Assembly (NCBI GenBank): GCA_023265025.1 | Contig: JAHFUP010000020.1 | Coordinates: 1-63,073 of the forward strand | Direction of reading: 5' to 3' | Origin: Acidimicrobiia bacterium | GTDB lineage: Bacteria; Actinomycetota; Acidimicrobiia; Acidimicrobiales; AC-14 | DNA length: 63,073 nt | In this document: piece by piece, positions 26,199 to 33,774 of the stretch | How the letters are laid out: every line of letters starts with the position of its first letter | How positions within the stretch are numbered: the stretch's first letter is position 1 | Notes under the pieces: generated by a model | What the model was told of the DNA's origin: nothing | Seen by the model: only the letters and a program-made list of their open reading frames with translations | Database searches by the model: none | Program-made: the position numbers and the translations under genes

Positions 26199-26879
26199 TC
26201 AAGGCTCGAGCCTGTAGCCCAGGCCTCGAACCGTCACGATATGGCGCGGGTGCGCCGGGTCGGCCTCGATCTTCGTCCGCAACCGGCGAATGTGGACGTC
26301 GGCCAGGCGGCCGTCCCCGAAGTAGCCGTACCCCCAGACCCGGTCCAACAGGACCTCGCGGGTCAGCAACCGGCCCGGGTTCTGGGCCAACTCGCAGAGC
26401 AGCTTGAACTCCGTCCGCGTGAGGGCCACCTCTGCGCGCGCTATCCGAACCATGCCCGCCTCGGGGACGACTTCGATGTCACCGAAGACGGGTCTCGCCG
26501 GACCCGAGTCCGTCCGGGCGACCCTCCGGAGCAAGGCGCGGACTCGGGCCGAGAGCTCCTTGGGGGCTGCCGGCTTGACCATGTAGTCGTCGGCTCCGGC
26601 CTCCAGGCCGGCGACGACATCGTGACTGTCGGAGCGAGCGGTGAGGATGAGGATCGGGACGCCACTCCCCGAACGAAGCCGCCGGCACAGCTCGAATCCG
26701 TCGATGCCCGGGAGCATCAGATCCACGATCACGACATCCGGTGCGCGGCGGGCGACGGCATCGAGAGCCACTTCGGCGCTATCGGCCAGCTCGACGAGGT
26801 GGTTCTCGTCCTCCAGCACGAGCTGCAGCGATATCCTGATTCGCTCGTCGTCCTCGACGATGAGGATACGGGCGCCCAT
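26199..26879 (-). CDS. OmpR/PhoB family response regulator
   Basis: The 226-aa protein has a receiver domain with acidic pocket EDD at residues 9-11, phosphoacceptor Asp53 in DVVIVDLMLPG, the LTAR Thr and the conserved Lys of MVKP. A winged-helix effector domain (LTRTEFKLLCELAQNPGRLL...VHIRRLRTKIEAD...TVRGLGYRLEP) follows. Its kinase partner downstream is a pseudogene, so the regulator is an orphan. It is divergent from the PAP2-type lipoprotein gene, a possible target. Confidence 0.93.
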   Translation of the reverse strand: MGARILIVEDDERIRISLQLVLEDENHLVELADSAEVALDAVARRAPDVVIVDLMLPGIDGFELCRRLRSGSGVPILILTARSDSHDVVAGLEAGADDYMVKPAAPKELSARVRALLRRVARTDSGPARPVFGDIEVVPEAGMVRIARAEVALTRTEFKLLCELAQNPGRLLTREVLLDRVWGYGYFGDGRLADVHIRRLRTKIEADPAHPRHIVTVRGLGYRLEP

Positions 26880-27024
26880 GACAGTAATGATCGCTCATCG
26901 GCCGCCGGTCTCCCGGCTTCGGCCGGATAACGCCTCAAATACGCGGCGGATACGCGTCACTGCATAGTGTGCACGCAGGCTTGGCGATCCTGTCCGGTTG
27001 ACATCCGATAAGGGGAGATGTGGC

Positions 27025-28482
27025 ATGCCGCGCAGAACCTGCAGGACGGCTGTGGTGGTCGCAATCGCCGTGGGCCTGGTTGCGGCGGGCTGCGGAGGCG
27101 GCGGCTCCAAGGACCAGGCGAGCGCCCGCAAGGCCGAGCCCAGCGCAGGCAACTGGAAGCCCTGGCTTCTCTCGTCTCCGACAGAGATCCCCGTCCCCCC
27201 TCCTCCGGCAAAGGGATCTGACCAGGAGAAGGCCGAAGACGCCGAGATCCGATCGCTGGCCGACAAGCGCACCCCCGAGGTGAAGGACATGGTGCGCAAG
27301 TGGGCGGCCGAGGGCGCGCCGGTGAGCACACCGTGGCTGGAGATGAACCTGGAGTTCGTGGCGGCTCGGGCCAAGGACCCGCCGCTGTCGTCACGTGGCT
27401 ACGCGCTCATGACCGTGGCCGTCTACGACGCCATGGTCGCGACCTGGCACTACAAGTACGAGTACAACCGTAAGGCGCCGGATCTCGGCGACCGGCTGGA
27501 TGACCCCGGCCCTGATCCGTCGTACCCCTCCGAGCACGCGGCAATTGCCGGCGCCGCGGCCCGGGTGCTGGGCTACCTCTTCCCTGAGCGCCCGGCGCTG
27601 CGCCTCGACGAGGCCGCCGATCAGGCCGCCGACTCCAGGGTGGCGGCCGGCGCCGCTCGACGCAGCGATGTCGACGCCGGCCTCGAGCTGGGACACAAGG
27701 TGGCCGACAAGGTCATCGCCTACGCCAAGGCCGACGGTGCCGAGAAACCGTGCACGAAGAAGGCCCCGGGCGGTGCCCCGCGATACTGGGCACCGCCCCC
27801 CGGGAGCGTGGCCAGCCCGGTGCAGCCGTGCGCAGGCGAGTGGAAGACCTGGGCCTTGACCGCCGGCAACCAGTTCCGTCCCGGGCCTCCGCCGGTGTTC
27901 GGGTCGCCGGAATTCCTGGCCCAGGCCCGTGAGGAAATCGCGGTAAAGGACGCGTTGACCGAGGACCAGAAAAAGGCGGCGACGTTCTGGGCCGGCGGCC
28001 AGGGCACCCCTCTGCCGGCCGGCGTGTGGCTCAATGTGGTCCTCGCATACTTGCGCAACGACTTGCCTACCGAGCCGCAGTCGGAACGGACCCTGGCCCT
28101 CGCCGCCGTGGCCATGTCCGACGCCGGGGTGGCCGCTTGGGACACGAAGTTCACCTACTGGGACCCCCGCCCGCAGAACGGCGTGCGCGACCTCGGGCTG
28201 GACAAGAACTGGAACCCCTATATCGACACGCCCTTCTTCCCGTCGTACATCTCCGGCCACGCCACCTATTCCGGGGCCGCCGCCGCCGTCCTCTCCTACC
28301 TTTACCCAAAGGATGCAGCCACCTTCAACGCCAAGGCCGATGAGGCGTCGAACTCCCGGCTATGGGGGGGGATTCACTGGCGGTCAGACAACGAGACCGG
28401 GCTCGCCGTGGGCAGGAAGGTAGGCGCCGTCGTGGTGGAACGGGCAAAGGCCGACGGCGGCGGGACGGCGCGACCATCGTGA
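27025..28482 (+). CDS. PAP2/vanadium-dependent haloperoxidase-like lipoprotein (485 aa)
   Basis: The ATG at 27025, preceded by AGGGGAG, gives a basic n-region, hydrophobic core and a lipobox VAAGC, predicting a lipoprotein. The acid-phosphatase/haloperoxidase active site is visible: KFTYWDPRPQNG (Lys and Arg), PSYISGHATYSGAAAAV (SGH) and LWGGIHWRSDNETG (Arg/His block). Together these bind phosphate or vanadate. An earlier PSEHAAIAGAAARVLGYL segment is a second, degenerate repeat of the same motif, as in two-domain vanadium haloperoxidase-like proteins. The reaction cannot be decided between phosphatase and haloperoxidase. Confidence 0.82.
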   Translation: MPRRTCRTAVVVAIAVGLVAAGCGGGGSKDQASARKAEPSAGNWKPWLLSSPTEIPVPPPPAKGSDQEKAEDAEIRSLADKRTPEVKDMVRKWAAEGAPVSTPWLEMNLEFVAARAKDPPLSSRGYALMTVAVYDAMVATWHYKYEYNRKAPDLGDRLDDPGPDPSYPSEHAAIAGAAARVLGYLFPERPALRLDEAADQAADSRVAAGAARRSDVDAGLELGHKVADKVIAYAKADGAEKPCTKKAPGGAPRYWAPPPGSVASPVQPCAGEWKTWALTAGNQFRPGPPPVFGSPEFLAQAREEIAVKDALTEDQKKAATFWAGGQGTPLPAGVWLNVVLAYLRNDLPTEPQSERTLALAAVAMSDAGVAAWDTKFTYWDPRPQNGVRDLGLDKNWNPYIDTPFFPSYISGHATYSGAAAAVLSYLYPKDAATFNAKADEASNSRLWGGIHWRSDNETGLAVGRKVGAVVVERAKADGGGTARPS

Positions 28483-28540
28483 GATAGCCACAATTGTCCA
28501 GCAGAGAGTGCCGTCCGATCGGGCGATGGGCGCCGCGACC

Positions 28541-29456
28541 TCAGTGGCGCCACTGGTGACCTCCCTGGCCACGTCGGTCGCGGATCGCTCTTCGCCTCGG
28601 CAGCCAGCCATCGCGTCGGAGCTCGGCCTCGAAGCCACCACCGTTCGAGTCCGTCGCCGCCGACGCGGCCAGCAGCAGGTAGCCTTTGGCGCTCGATCCC
28701 CAGATCTCCAGGCCCACCCAGGCGACCCGGGAGCGTAAGGCGGAGATCCTCGTGGCCAACACGGTCGGGCTCTTGATGCCGTCGGGCCGGGCGGCGTCGA
28801 CGACCTGCTCGGCCGACACCGTGCTGTCGAAGTGTTCCAGCAGCACTGCCGCCACTGCCTGTTCCTTGGGGGAAAGCGCCACCGAACGGAGCCCGACGTG
28901 GAGCAGGCCGTGGGCGTCAAGCCGGGGTTGGTCGCGACCATGCGCGAGGGAGCGCAACGACAGTTGGCGGATACGCGAACGCAGCTCCACCTCCTTACCG
29001 GTGCGCCACATCCAGTCGTGGCAGCAATCCGCCGCGACGGCCGGCTCTCGACCCTCCTCGACGAGGACGAGGCGGGGCGCCCCGCCCGCAATCCGTTCGG
29101 CGATCGCTCCGTCCGAACGGCTCGGCGAGCTGCCGTCGCCTGCGATCCAGACCAAGAGGGCGGCCGGGAGCATCCCGTTGGAGATCGCCCCGATGGACAC
29201 GGGCTGGAAGCCGAGATCGACGAGAAGGCCGCCGCTGGCGCCGGTCAGCCGCTGTGTGGGGTCAATGTGCGGCTCCGCGGGCACCCGTTCGCTGGCACCG
29301 ATCCCGACCACCGCGGTGGGCTCCGGGTAGAACGGCGCGCCAGTCGTGCGTCGAGGCCCACAACCCGAACGTGGCAGCGGCGCGAGGCGCCTGCTCCCGG
29401 CGGTGGCGCGCCACGACGTCGGCAAACGGGCGCGTCGGGTCCTCGAACTTTACCAT
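28541..29456 (-). pseudogene. Frameshifted paralogue of the island gene at 33238, fused to a winged-helix domain
   Basis: The ATG at 29456 opens MVKFEDPTRPFADVVARHRR and runs to STHDWRAV; the homologous continuation (YPEPTAVVGIGASE, QRLTGASGGLLVDLGFQ, IGAISNGMLPAALLVWIAG) is in another frame, switched near 29336. After LVWIAG it departs from the 33238 paralogue and instead shows a receiver-like tail (GGAPRLVLVEEGREP) and a winged helix (VALSPKEQAVAAVLLEHFDS, ISALRSRVAWVGLEIWG). It is therefore both broken and chimeric. The last ~40 residues are probably non-native. Confidence 0.55.
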
Positions 29457-29525
29457 CGGAGTTCCTCTATCTCAAGGATGACGCTTGGATCGCGCACGGC
29501 GATCTGGGTGTGCGACAGGGCCCAT
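29450..29525 (-). pseudogene. C-terminal scrap of a second ART-like gene
   Basis: The minus frame ends ALSHTQIAVRDPSVILEIEE LRW, aligning with the end of the island ART-like gene (SHVQIAVRDPGAIVELEELRW). Its stop overlaps the ATG at 29456 exactly as in the island pair. Everything upstream of this 24-residue piece is unrelated, so only the tail of the first gene of the duplicated module survives. Confidence 0.55.
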
Positions 29526-29577
29526 GCGCCACCACCCCGCCCTGTGCGAACGACCCGATCCGCTCCTCGCCGACGAT

Positions 29578-29725
29578 GCGTCGCCCGGCTGCACCAGGTG
29601 GCCAACGGCTTGCCCCGGGCACTCAACAACGCCGCGGTCGCCGCCCTCATGCCGCCGCCTCCGGCAAGGCCCTCGTCGACGACGCCTGCGCCAAGAAGGC
29701 GCTGGCCGAGCTCACTCGTGATTGA
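29578..29725 (+). pseudogene. Tail of a TniB/ExeA-like AAA ATPase (transposon remnant)
   Basis: Plus-strand reading gives ARLHQVANGLPRALNNAAVA and then, after a frame change, SGKALVDDACAKKALAELTR followed by a stop. The pattern GLPRALNN...ALVDDACAKKAxxELTRD is the C-terminus of AAA ATPases paired with transposases. Only the last ~45 residues remain and they are frameshifted, so this is the scar of an insertion element. Confidence 0.5.
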
Positions 29726-29749
29726 GCACCGCCATCCCCGCCAATCCAT

Positions 29750-29771
29750 CGCCGGCCCTCTCGGGCCGGCG
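29750..29771 (+). terminator. GC-rich hairpin after the ATPase remnant
   Basis: CGCCGGCCC, a four-base loop TCTC and GGGCCGGCG form a perfect 9-bp stem, 25 bases after the stop of the ATPase remnant. There is only a weak T-run (GTTGCTCGTT), so it may be a terminator or a leftover hairpin of the mobile element. Confidence 0.4.
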
Positions 29772-29909
29772 TTGCTCGTTCAACGACCTGGAGTCATCAC
29801 CATCGAGACCGGCCGGACGGTCTCGAACCAGTCATGCCGATCGGTGTGCATTCAGCTCTGCCGGCAACAACGGGACGGGCCGGCGATCACAACGGGTACC
29901 CTCGCCCCG

Positions 29910-32264
29910 GTGAGCTCGAGCCCCAACAACGACCTGTCGGCGTTGCTGCAGACGCTGCGCAGCGGTGGGTCGTTCTCGACACGCCTGACCGCGCCCATCG
30001 ACGATCTGGCGATCGAGGTCACGGGAGTAGGCGAGCTGGGGTTGCCCGTCACCTCCGCACAGGCCAAGCAGCTCCGACTGGTCGCCCGTCCCGCGAAGTA
30101 CGGCCACGGGGAAAGGACGGTCCTCGATCGCCGCGTTCGCGATACGTGGGACGTTCCCCGGTCAAGGGTGCGGATCGACAAGCGCCGCTGGAACCGAACG
30201 TTGCGCCCGATGCTGGACGCGATCCGTGACGATCTGGGTCTTCCATCGGAGAGCTCGCTCAGCGCGCAACTGCACTCGATGCTCCTCTACGAGCCCGGGC
30301 AGTTCTTTGCTGCGCATCAGGACTCGGAGAAGGACGATCAGATGATCGCCTCGTTGGTCGTCCTGCTCCCGTCGCGCTCCGCTGGCGGCGACCTCGTCGT
30401 CGACCATCGCGGCGAATCGGTCCGGTACAAGGGGTCGTCGTCGTCGTTGACGTTCGTCGCCTTCTATGCCGACACACGACACGAGGTCCTCCCCGTCGAG
30501 ACCGGCCATCGGGTGGTGCTCACCTACAACCTCGTCCTGACGGGCGACACGACGACTCCGCTCGCGAGCGCCGGGTCGATCGCTCCCACAACAGCCGGAC
30601 TGCTCGACCGTCACTTCGCGCATACTCCCGAGCCCCGCTGGAAGGGCGACCGGCAAGCACTGGATCCACCCGATCGCCTAGTCGTCTTGCTCGATCACCA
30701 GTACACCGAACGGGGACTGCGTTGGTCCCACCTGAAGGGAAACGACGCAGCTCGAGCACAGGTCCTCCGAGACGCAGCGGCGCTCGCCGGCTGCGAGGTG
30801 GCGCTCGCCCAGGCCGAGATCCACGAGACGCGCGACTGCTACGAGGACGAACCACCCCGCTGGGGACGCCGAGGCTGGTCGGACTGGGACGACGGCGAGG
30901 CCGACGACGGAGACCAGCGTGGTCTCACCGTCGGTGAGATCCTCGATTCCACGGTGGAGATCGTCCCCGCCGTCGGTGAAGCGCTCCGATTCGACGGCGC
31001 AGTGAGCTACGCCGAACTCGCCGAAGTCACGCCTACGGCGGAGCTGGTCCCGTACGGCTCCGAGTACACGGGCTACATGGGCAACTGGGGCAACACGATG
31101 GACCGCTGGTACCGCCGAGCGGCCATCGTCATCTGGCCGCTCGCTCGCGCCTTCGCGATTCGGGCAAAGGGTGACCCCCTCGGCGCCCTCGACGAGCTTC
31201 TCGCACGAACCGCTACCGACACGTCATCGCGGAGCGCCCGCGCAGACGACGCCGCCGCACTGTTGCGCTTCTGGCCCGACGCCGTTCGTCGCGGAAACCA
31301 ACACGAACTCGTTCCCGGGGCACTGAAGCTGGCCTGGGAGCTCGGTGACGAGGAGTTCGCCACGCGCCTGGTCGAGCCCTTCGCCATCGAAGCCTTCTCC
31401 CCCACCGATGCGTCCATGCTGGTCGCTCTCGCCGAGCAGTACGGCTTCGAGTGGTTCGACCACCGGCTGTCGGCCTGGCTCGAGCAGCACAGAACATCGA
31501 TGGTGCGCGCGACACCGACACCGACTCGGACAGTCTGGGTCGAGCGGCTCCCGGAGCTCTGCGCCGGCCTTCGCGACGCCGACCAGGATCCCCGAGGCCT
31601 CGGACCGAACATTGAGCGAAGCCTGCTTCATCACATTGGCGCGTGGCTGATCGATGCGGTCCGGAAGTCCGACCGCATCACCGCTCCATCGCGACGCGAG
31701 CTGGCGCTCGCCGAGCTCGCTGTCCCGACCATCGCCGTCCTGCGCGCCAGCGGCGTGGCCGGTGACCCGCAGCTACGCGACCGAATCGTCAACGCCTTGT
31801 GCGACCCGGCGCTTCGGACCATTCTGATGCTGGTCGATGTCGTGAAGGCGAGCGCGGGGATGCCCACCGACGAGCGGGAGACGCTAGGCGCCGGCACGAT
31901 CGCGCAGCACTGCCGCCGGGCCCTCGAGGCGGCGCTGGAACAGCCGCGACGCGCCTCCGACGACTGGTCGATCACCGAGTTCGATGCGGGTACCTGCTGC
32001 GACGACTGCACGACCCTCGCCACCTTCCTCACCGACCCCGCCGCCCAACAAACCACCTGGCCGCTCGCGAAGCCGCGAAGACAACACATCCATCACCGTA
32101 TCGACGACGCTGAGCTCCCCGTCACTCACCGCACGACCCGCGAGGGCAGTCCGCACAAGCTGGTCCTGACCAAAACGATCGCTCTCCACCAGCGAGACGA
32201 CGAGCGTCGACGAGCGAACGCGGCATCGCTCGACATCGTCCAGCAGTTCCTCGCCACGATGTGA
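29910..32264 (+). CDS. 2OG-Fe(II) oxygenase (prolyl 4-hydroxylase-type) with long helical extension (784 aa)
   Basis: The GTG at 29910 gives MSSSPNNDLSALLQTLRSGG. Residues 100-210 form the double-stranded beta-helix: YEPGQFFAAHQDSE supplies His136 and Asp138, DTRHEVLPVETGHRVVLTYN supplies His191 and Arg201, which complete the Fe(II) and 2-oxoglutarate sites. The remaining ~570 residues are helical with no recognised domain and end RANAASLDIVQQFLATM. Large proteins with a P4H-like N-terminus and an uncharacterised C-terminus are known in actinobacteria and plants. Substrate unknown. Frame intact; next to island DNA. Confidence 0.82.
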   Translation: MSSSPNNDLSALLQTLRSGGSFSTRLTAPIDDLAIEVTGVGELGLPVTSAQAKQLRLVARPAKYGHGERTVLDRRVRDTWDVPRSRVRIDKRRWNRTLRPMLDAIRDDLGLPSESSLSAQLHSMLLYEPGQFFAAHQDSEKDDQMIASLVVLLPSRSAGGDLVVDHRGESVRYKGSSSSLTFVAFYADTRHEVLPVETGHRVVLTYNLVLTGDTTTPLASAGSIAPTTAGLLDRHFAHTPEPRWKGDRQALDPPDRLVVLLDHQYTERGLRWSHLKGNDAARAQVLRDAAALAGCEVALAQAEIHETRDCYEDEPPRWGRRGWSDWDDGEADDGDQRGLTVGEILDSTVEIVPAVGEALRFDGAVSYAELAEVTPTAELVPYGSEYTGYMGNWGNTMDRWYRRAAIVIWPLARAFAIRAKGDPLGALDELLARTATDTSSRSARADDAAALLRFWPDAVRRGNQHELVPGALKLAWELGDEEFATRLVEPFAIEAFSPTDASMLVALAEQYGFEWFDHRLSAWLEQHRTSMVRATPTPTRTVWVERLPELCAGLRDADQDPRGLGPNIERSLLHHIGAWLIDAVRKSDRITAPSRRELALAELAVPTIAVLRASGVAGDPQLRDRIVNALCDPALRTILMLVDVVKASAGMPTDERETLGAGTIAQHCRRALEAALEQPRRASDDWSITEFDAGTCCDDCTTLATFLTDPAAQQTTWPLAKPRRQHIHHRIDDAELPVTHRTTREGSPHKLVLTKTIALHQRDDERRRANAASLDIVQQFLATM

Positions 32265-32271
32265 TGCCGTT

Positions 32272-32337
32272 GGGTGACCCGGGTAGCTCACGCCGGCGGT
32301 CAAGCAACTCGCGAAGTCGGTCATCGATGTCGCCCAT
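32272..32337 (-). pseudogene. N-terminal fragment duplicating the gene at 35534-35833
   Basis: The minus frame from 32337 reads MGDIDDRLRELLDRRRELPG, almost identical to the first 21 residues of the island gene at 35833, and then diverges. The underlying DNA repeat is about 65 bp. It is a truncated copy whose breakpoint abuts the oxygenase gene. Confidence 0.55.
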
Positions 32338-32347
32338 ACCCCCCCAA

Positions 32348-32477
32348 TCAGCACGTGCCGCCCGGCATGCAGGCCGACGCCGCCCGCGTGTTCGAAGGCC
32401 TCATCCTTCCGGACGCTCTACCGACCGACGACTCTCGGGAGAAGAGTCGGTGGAAGCGCCGGAGGAAGACTGCCTGA
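32348..32477 (+). pseudogene. C-terminal remnant of a second tyrosine recombinase
   Basis: The plus frame reads QHVPPGMQADAARVFEGLIL and continues to a stop at 32477. It matches the end of the intact-length integrase at 40800 (QHVLPGMQADAAATFGKVVF). The catalytic Tyr just before QH and everything upstream are missing. Its position, immediately left of the partial tRNA copy, mirrors the arrangement at the right end. Confidence 0.6.
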
Positions 32478-32502
32478 ACCCGGTAGAACCGCTCGCTTAC
32501 GA

Positions 32503-32533
32503 CGAAAGCCCAGGCTCTTGACCTGGGCTTTCG
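32503..32533 (+). terminator. Rho-independent-type terminator
   Basis: CGAAAGCCCAGG, loop CTCTTGA and CCTGGGCTTTCG give a perfect 12-bp stem, followed by TCGTCTTCTTT. It lies after the integrase remnant and just before the left att copy; it works in both orientations by symmetry of the stem. Confidence 0.65.
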
Positions 32534-32543
32534 TCGTCTTCTT

Positions 32544-32594
32544 TGGTGGCGGGGGAAGGATTTGAACCTACGATCTTCGGGTTATGAGTCCGAC
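32544..32594 (-). repeat. Left attachment site: copy of the tRNA-fMet 3' half
   Basis: These 51 bases match 42408-42458 at 47 of 51 positions and correspond to the tRNA from the anticodon stem to CCA. One change destroys T-stem pairing, so it is not a functional tRNA. A tRNA 3'-end duplicate in direct orientation is the classic mark of integrase-mediated insertion. Confidence 0.8.
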
Positions 32595-33238
32595 GGTCGC
32601 GGTCCGCGTGGGTCCGCCGTAGTCCGCCTACGTCCGTGTCGGTGCAGGTCAGCGGGGGTTTCCGCAGGTGCTCGTCCGCCGTCGTCCGTGCCCGTCCGCC
32701 GTGGTTCGTTTGACAAGTTGTTTGACACGTAGGCGGCCTCGGGGACCTCGACCAGCGAGGCGACGGCGGCGACGAACTGCCGCACGAACTGGGCCCGGTC
32801 CCCGAACACCCCTGGCTCGATGCGGGCCCACCCAACGGGCGGCTCGGCCATGGATCCGATCCACACGCCGGGGACGTTGAGCGAGGACAGCTTCTCGCTC
32901 TCCTGCGGCGTCGTGGTCTCGCCGGCGACCCACACAAGCAGCGACGGCGGCAGCATCCCGCTGGTGATCGCCCCGATCGGGCACACCTGGAACCCGAGAT
33001 CTACGAGCAGACCCCCGCTTCCGCCGATGACCCGCTGGGTGAGGTCCACACCGGCGTCGCTCAGGGCCTGCTCGCTCGCGCCAATACCTGCGACCGCGAC
33101 GACGTCGGGGTAGACAGCCCGCCAGTCGTGGGTTGAGGCCGAAAGCCCGAATGTGGCGGCGGCGGCGCCAGCCTGCTCCCGCCGGTGACGCGCAACCACG
33201 TCTGCGAACGGCAGGGTCGTGTCGACGAGCTTCACCAT
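32582..33238 (-). CDS. Partner gene of the ART-like module, unknown domain (218 aa)
   Basis: The ATG at 33238 overlaps the end of the upstream ART-like gene. The product begins MVKLVDTTLPFADVVARHRR and includes STHDWRAVYPDVVAVAGIGA, GGSGGLLVDLGFQVCPIGAI and GMLPPSLLVWVAGETTTPQE. I recognise no domain. The paired, overlapping arrangement and its duplication at 29456 suggest an antitoxin/immunity or accessory role (inference). The C-terminal ~50 residues are Arg/Thr/Pro-rich and the stop TAA lies inside the anticodon loop of the tRNA copy, so this end was probably created by the integration. Confidence 0.65.
   Translation of the reverse strand: MVKLVDTTLPFADVVARHRREQAGAAAATFGLSASTHDWRAVYPDVVAVAGIGASEQALSDAGVDLTQRVIGGSGGLLVDLGFQVCPIGAITSGMLPPSLLVWVAGETTTPQESEKLSSLNVPGVWIGSMAEPPVGWARIEPGVFGDRAQFVRQFVAAVASLVEVPEAAYVSNNLSNEPRRTGTDDGGRAPAETPADLHRHGRRRTTADPRGPRPSDS
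32596..32705. repeat. GTCCGCC-type repeats beside the left att site
   Basis: In about 110 bases the motif GTCCG(C/T) occurs around ten times, with larger units GTCCGCCGTAGTCCGCC and GTCCGCCGTCGTCCG, followed by TTTGACAAGTTGTTTGACAC at 32709-32728 which repeats TTTGACA. Clustered direct repeats beside an att core are typical of integrase arm or excisionase sites. They overlap the 3' end of the partner gene on the other strand. Confidence 0.45.
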
Positions 33239-33769
33239 CGGAGTTCCTCCAACTCCACGATAGCGCCCGGGTCTCGCACCGCGATCTGCACGTGCGACTG
33301 CGCCCGGATGGCGGAGGCTTCGAAGATCGGTTCGCCTTCCTCGAAGATCGCCCGTACCGACCGAACCTGGAGGCCCTCGGCTGCGGCCCGTCCGCAGTAC
33401 CAGTTGATGACGGCGCAGTCCCGGGCGCGATTCCCGCTGGGCCGGTTCCTACGCCGGTAACCGTCCGTGGATCAGGCAGTCGTGGACATACTCGTCGTCG
33501 GCCTCGTTCAGCGCCTGGTGCCAGTGCGGGTTGAGAAGGTCGAGGCAGCCATCCAAGCTGACGCGCACGGCGATGACGGCTGCCTCGTCGCCGAACCGGT
33601 CGAGAGCCCACTCTTGCGCGCGCCACGGCGAGTCCTGCCAGGGGTAGAAGCCCGAACCCAGCCACTCGAAGTGCTCGTCGCTCTGGCCGATGTCGCCCGC
33701 CAGAAGATGGGCAACGGCCGCACGGTTCGTCCCGTGGAAGCCGATCACCTCAGTGGGAAGGTCGATCAT
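33232..33769 (-). pseudogene. ADP-ribosyltransferase-like toxin candidate, frameshifted
   Basis: From the ATG at 33769, five bases after the SWIM gene, the frame gives MIDLPTEVIGFHGTNRAAVA, WLGSGFYPWQDSPWRAQEWA, VSLDGCLDLLNPHWHQALNE and stops after HGRLPA. The expected continuation (RARDCAVINWYCGRAAAEGL, RAIFEEGEPIFEASAI, SHVQIAVRDPGAIVELEE) is in another frame, so a shift near 33450 interrupts it. The order His (FHGT), Tyr (GFYPW), Glu (FEEGEP) fits the H-Y-E signature of PARP-like transferases; this is inference from motifs. Full length would be about 178 aa. Confidence 0.55.
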
Positions 33770-33774
33770 CGACG

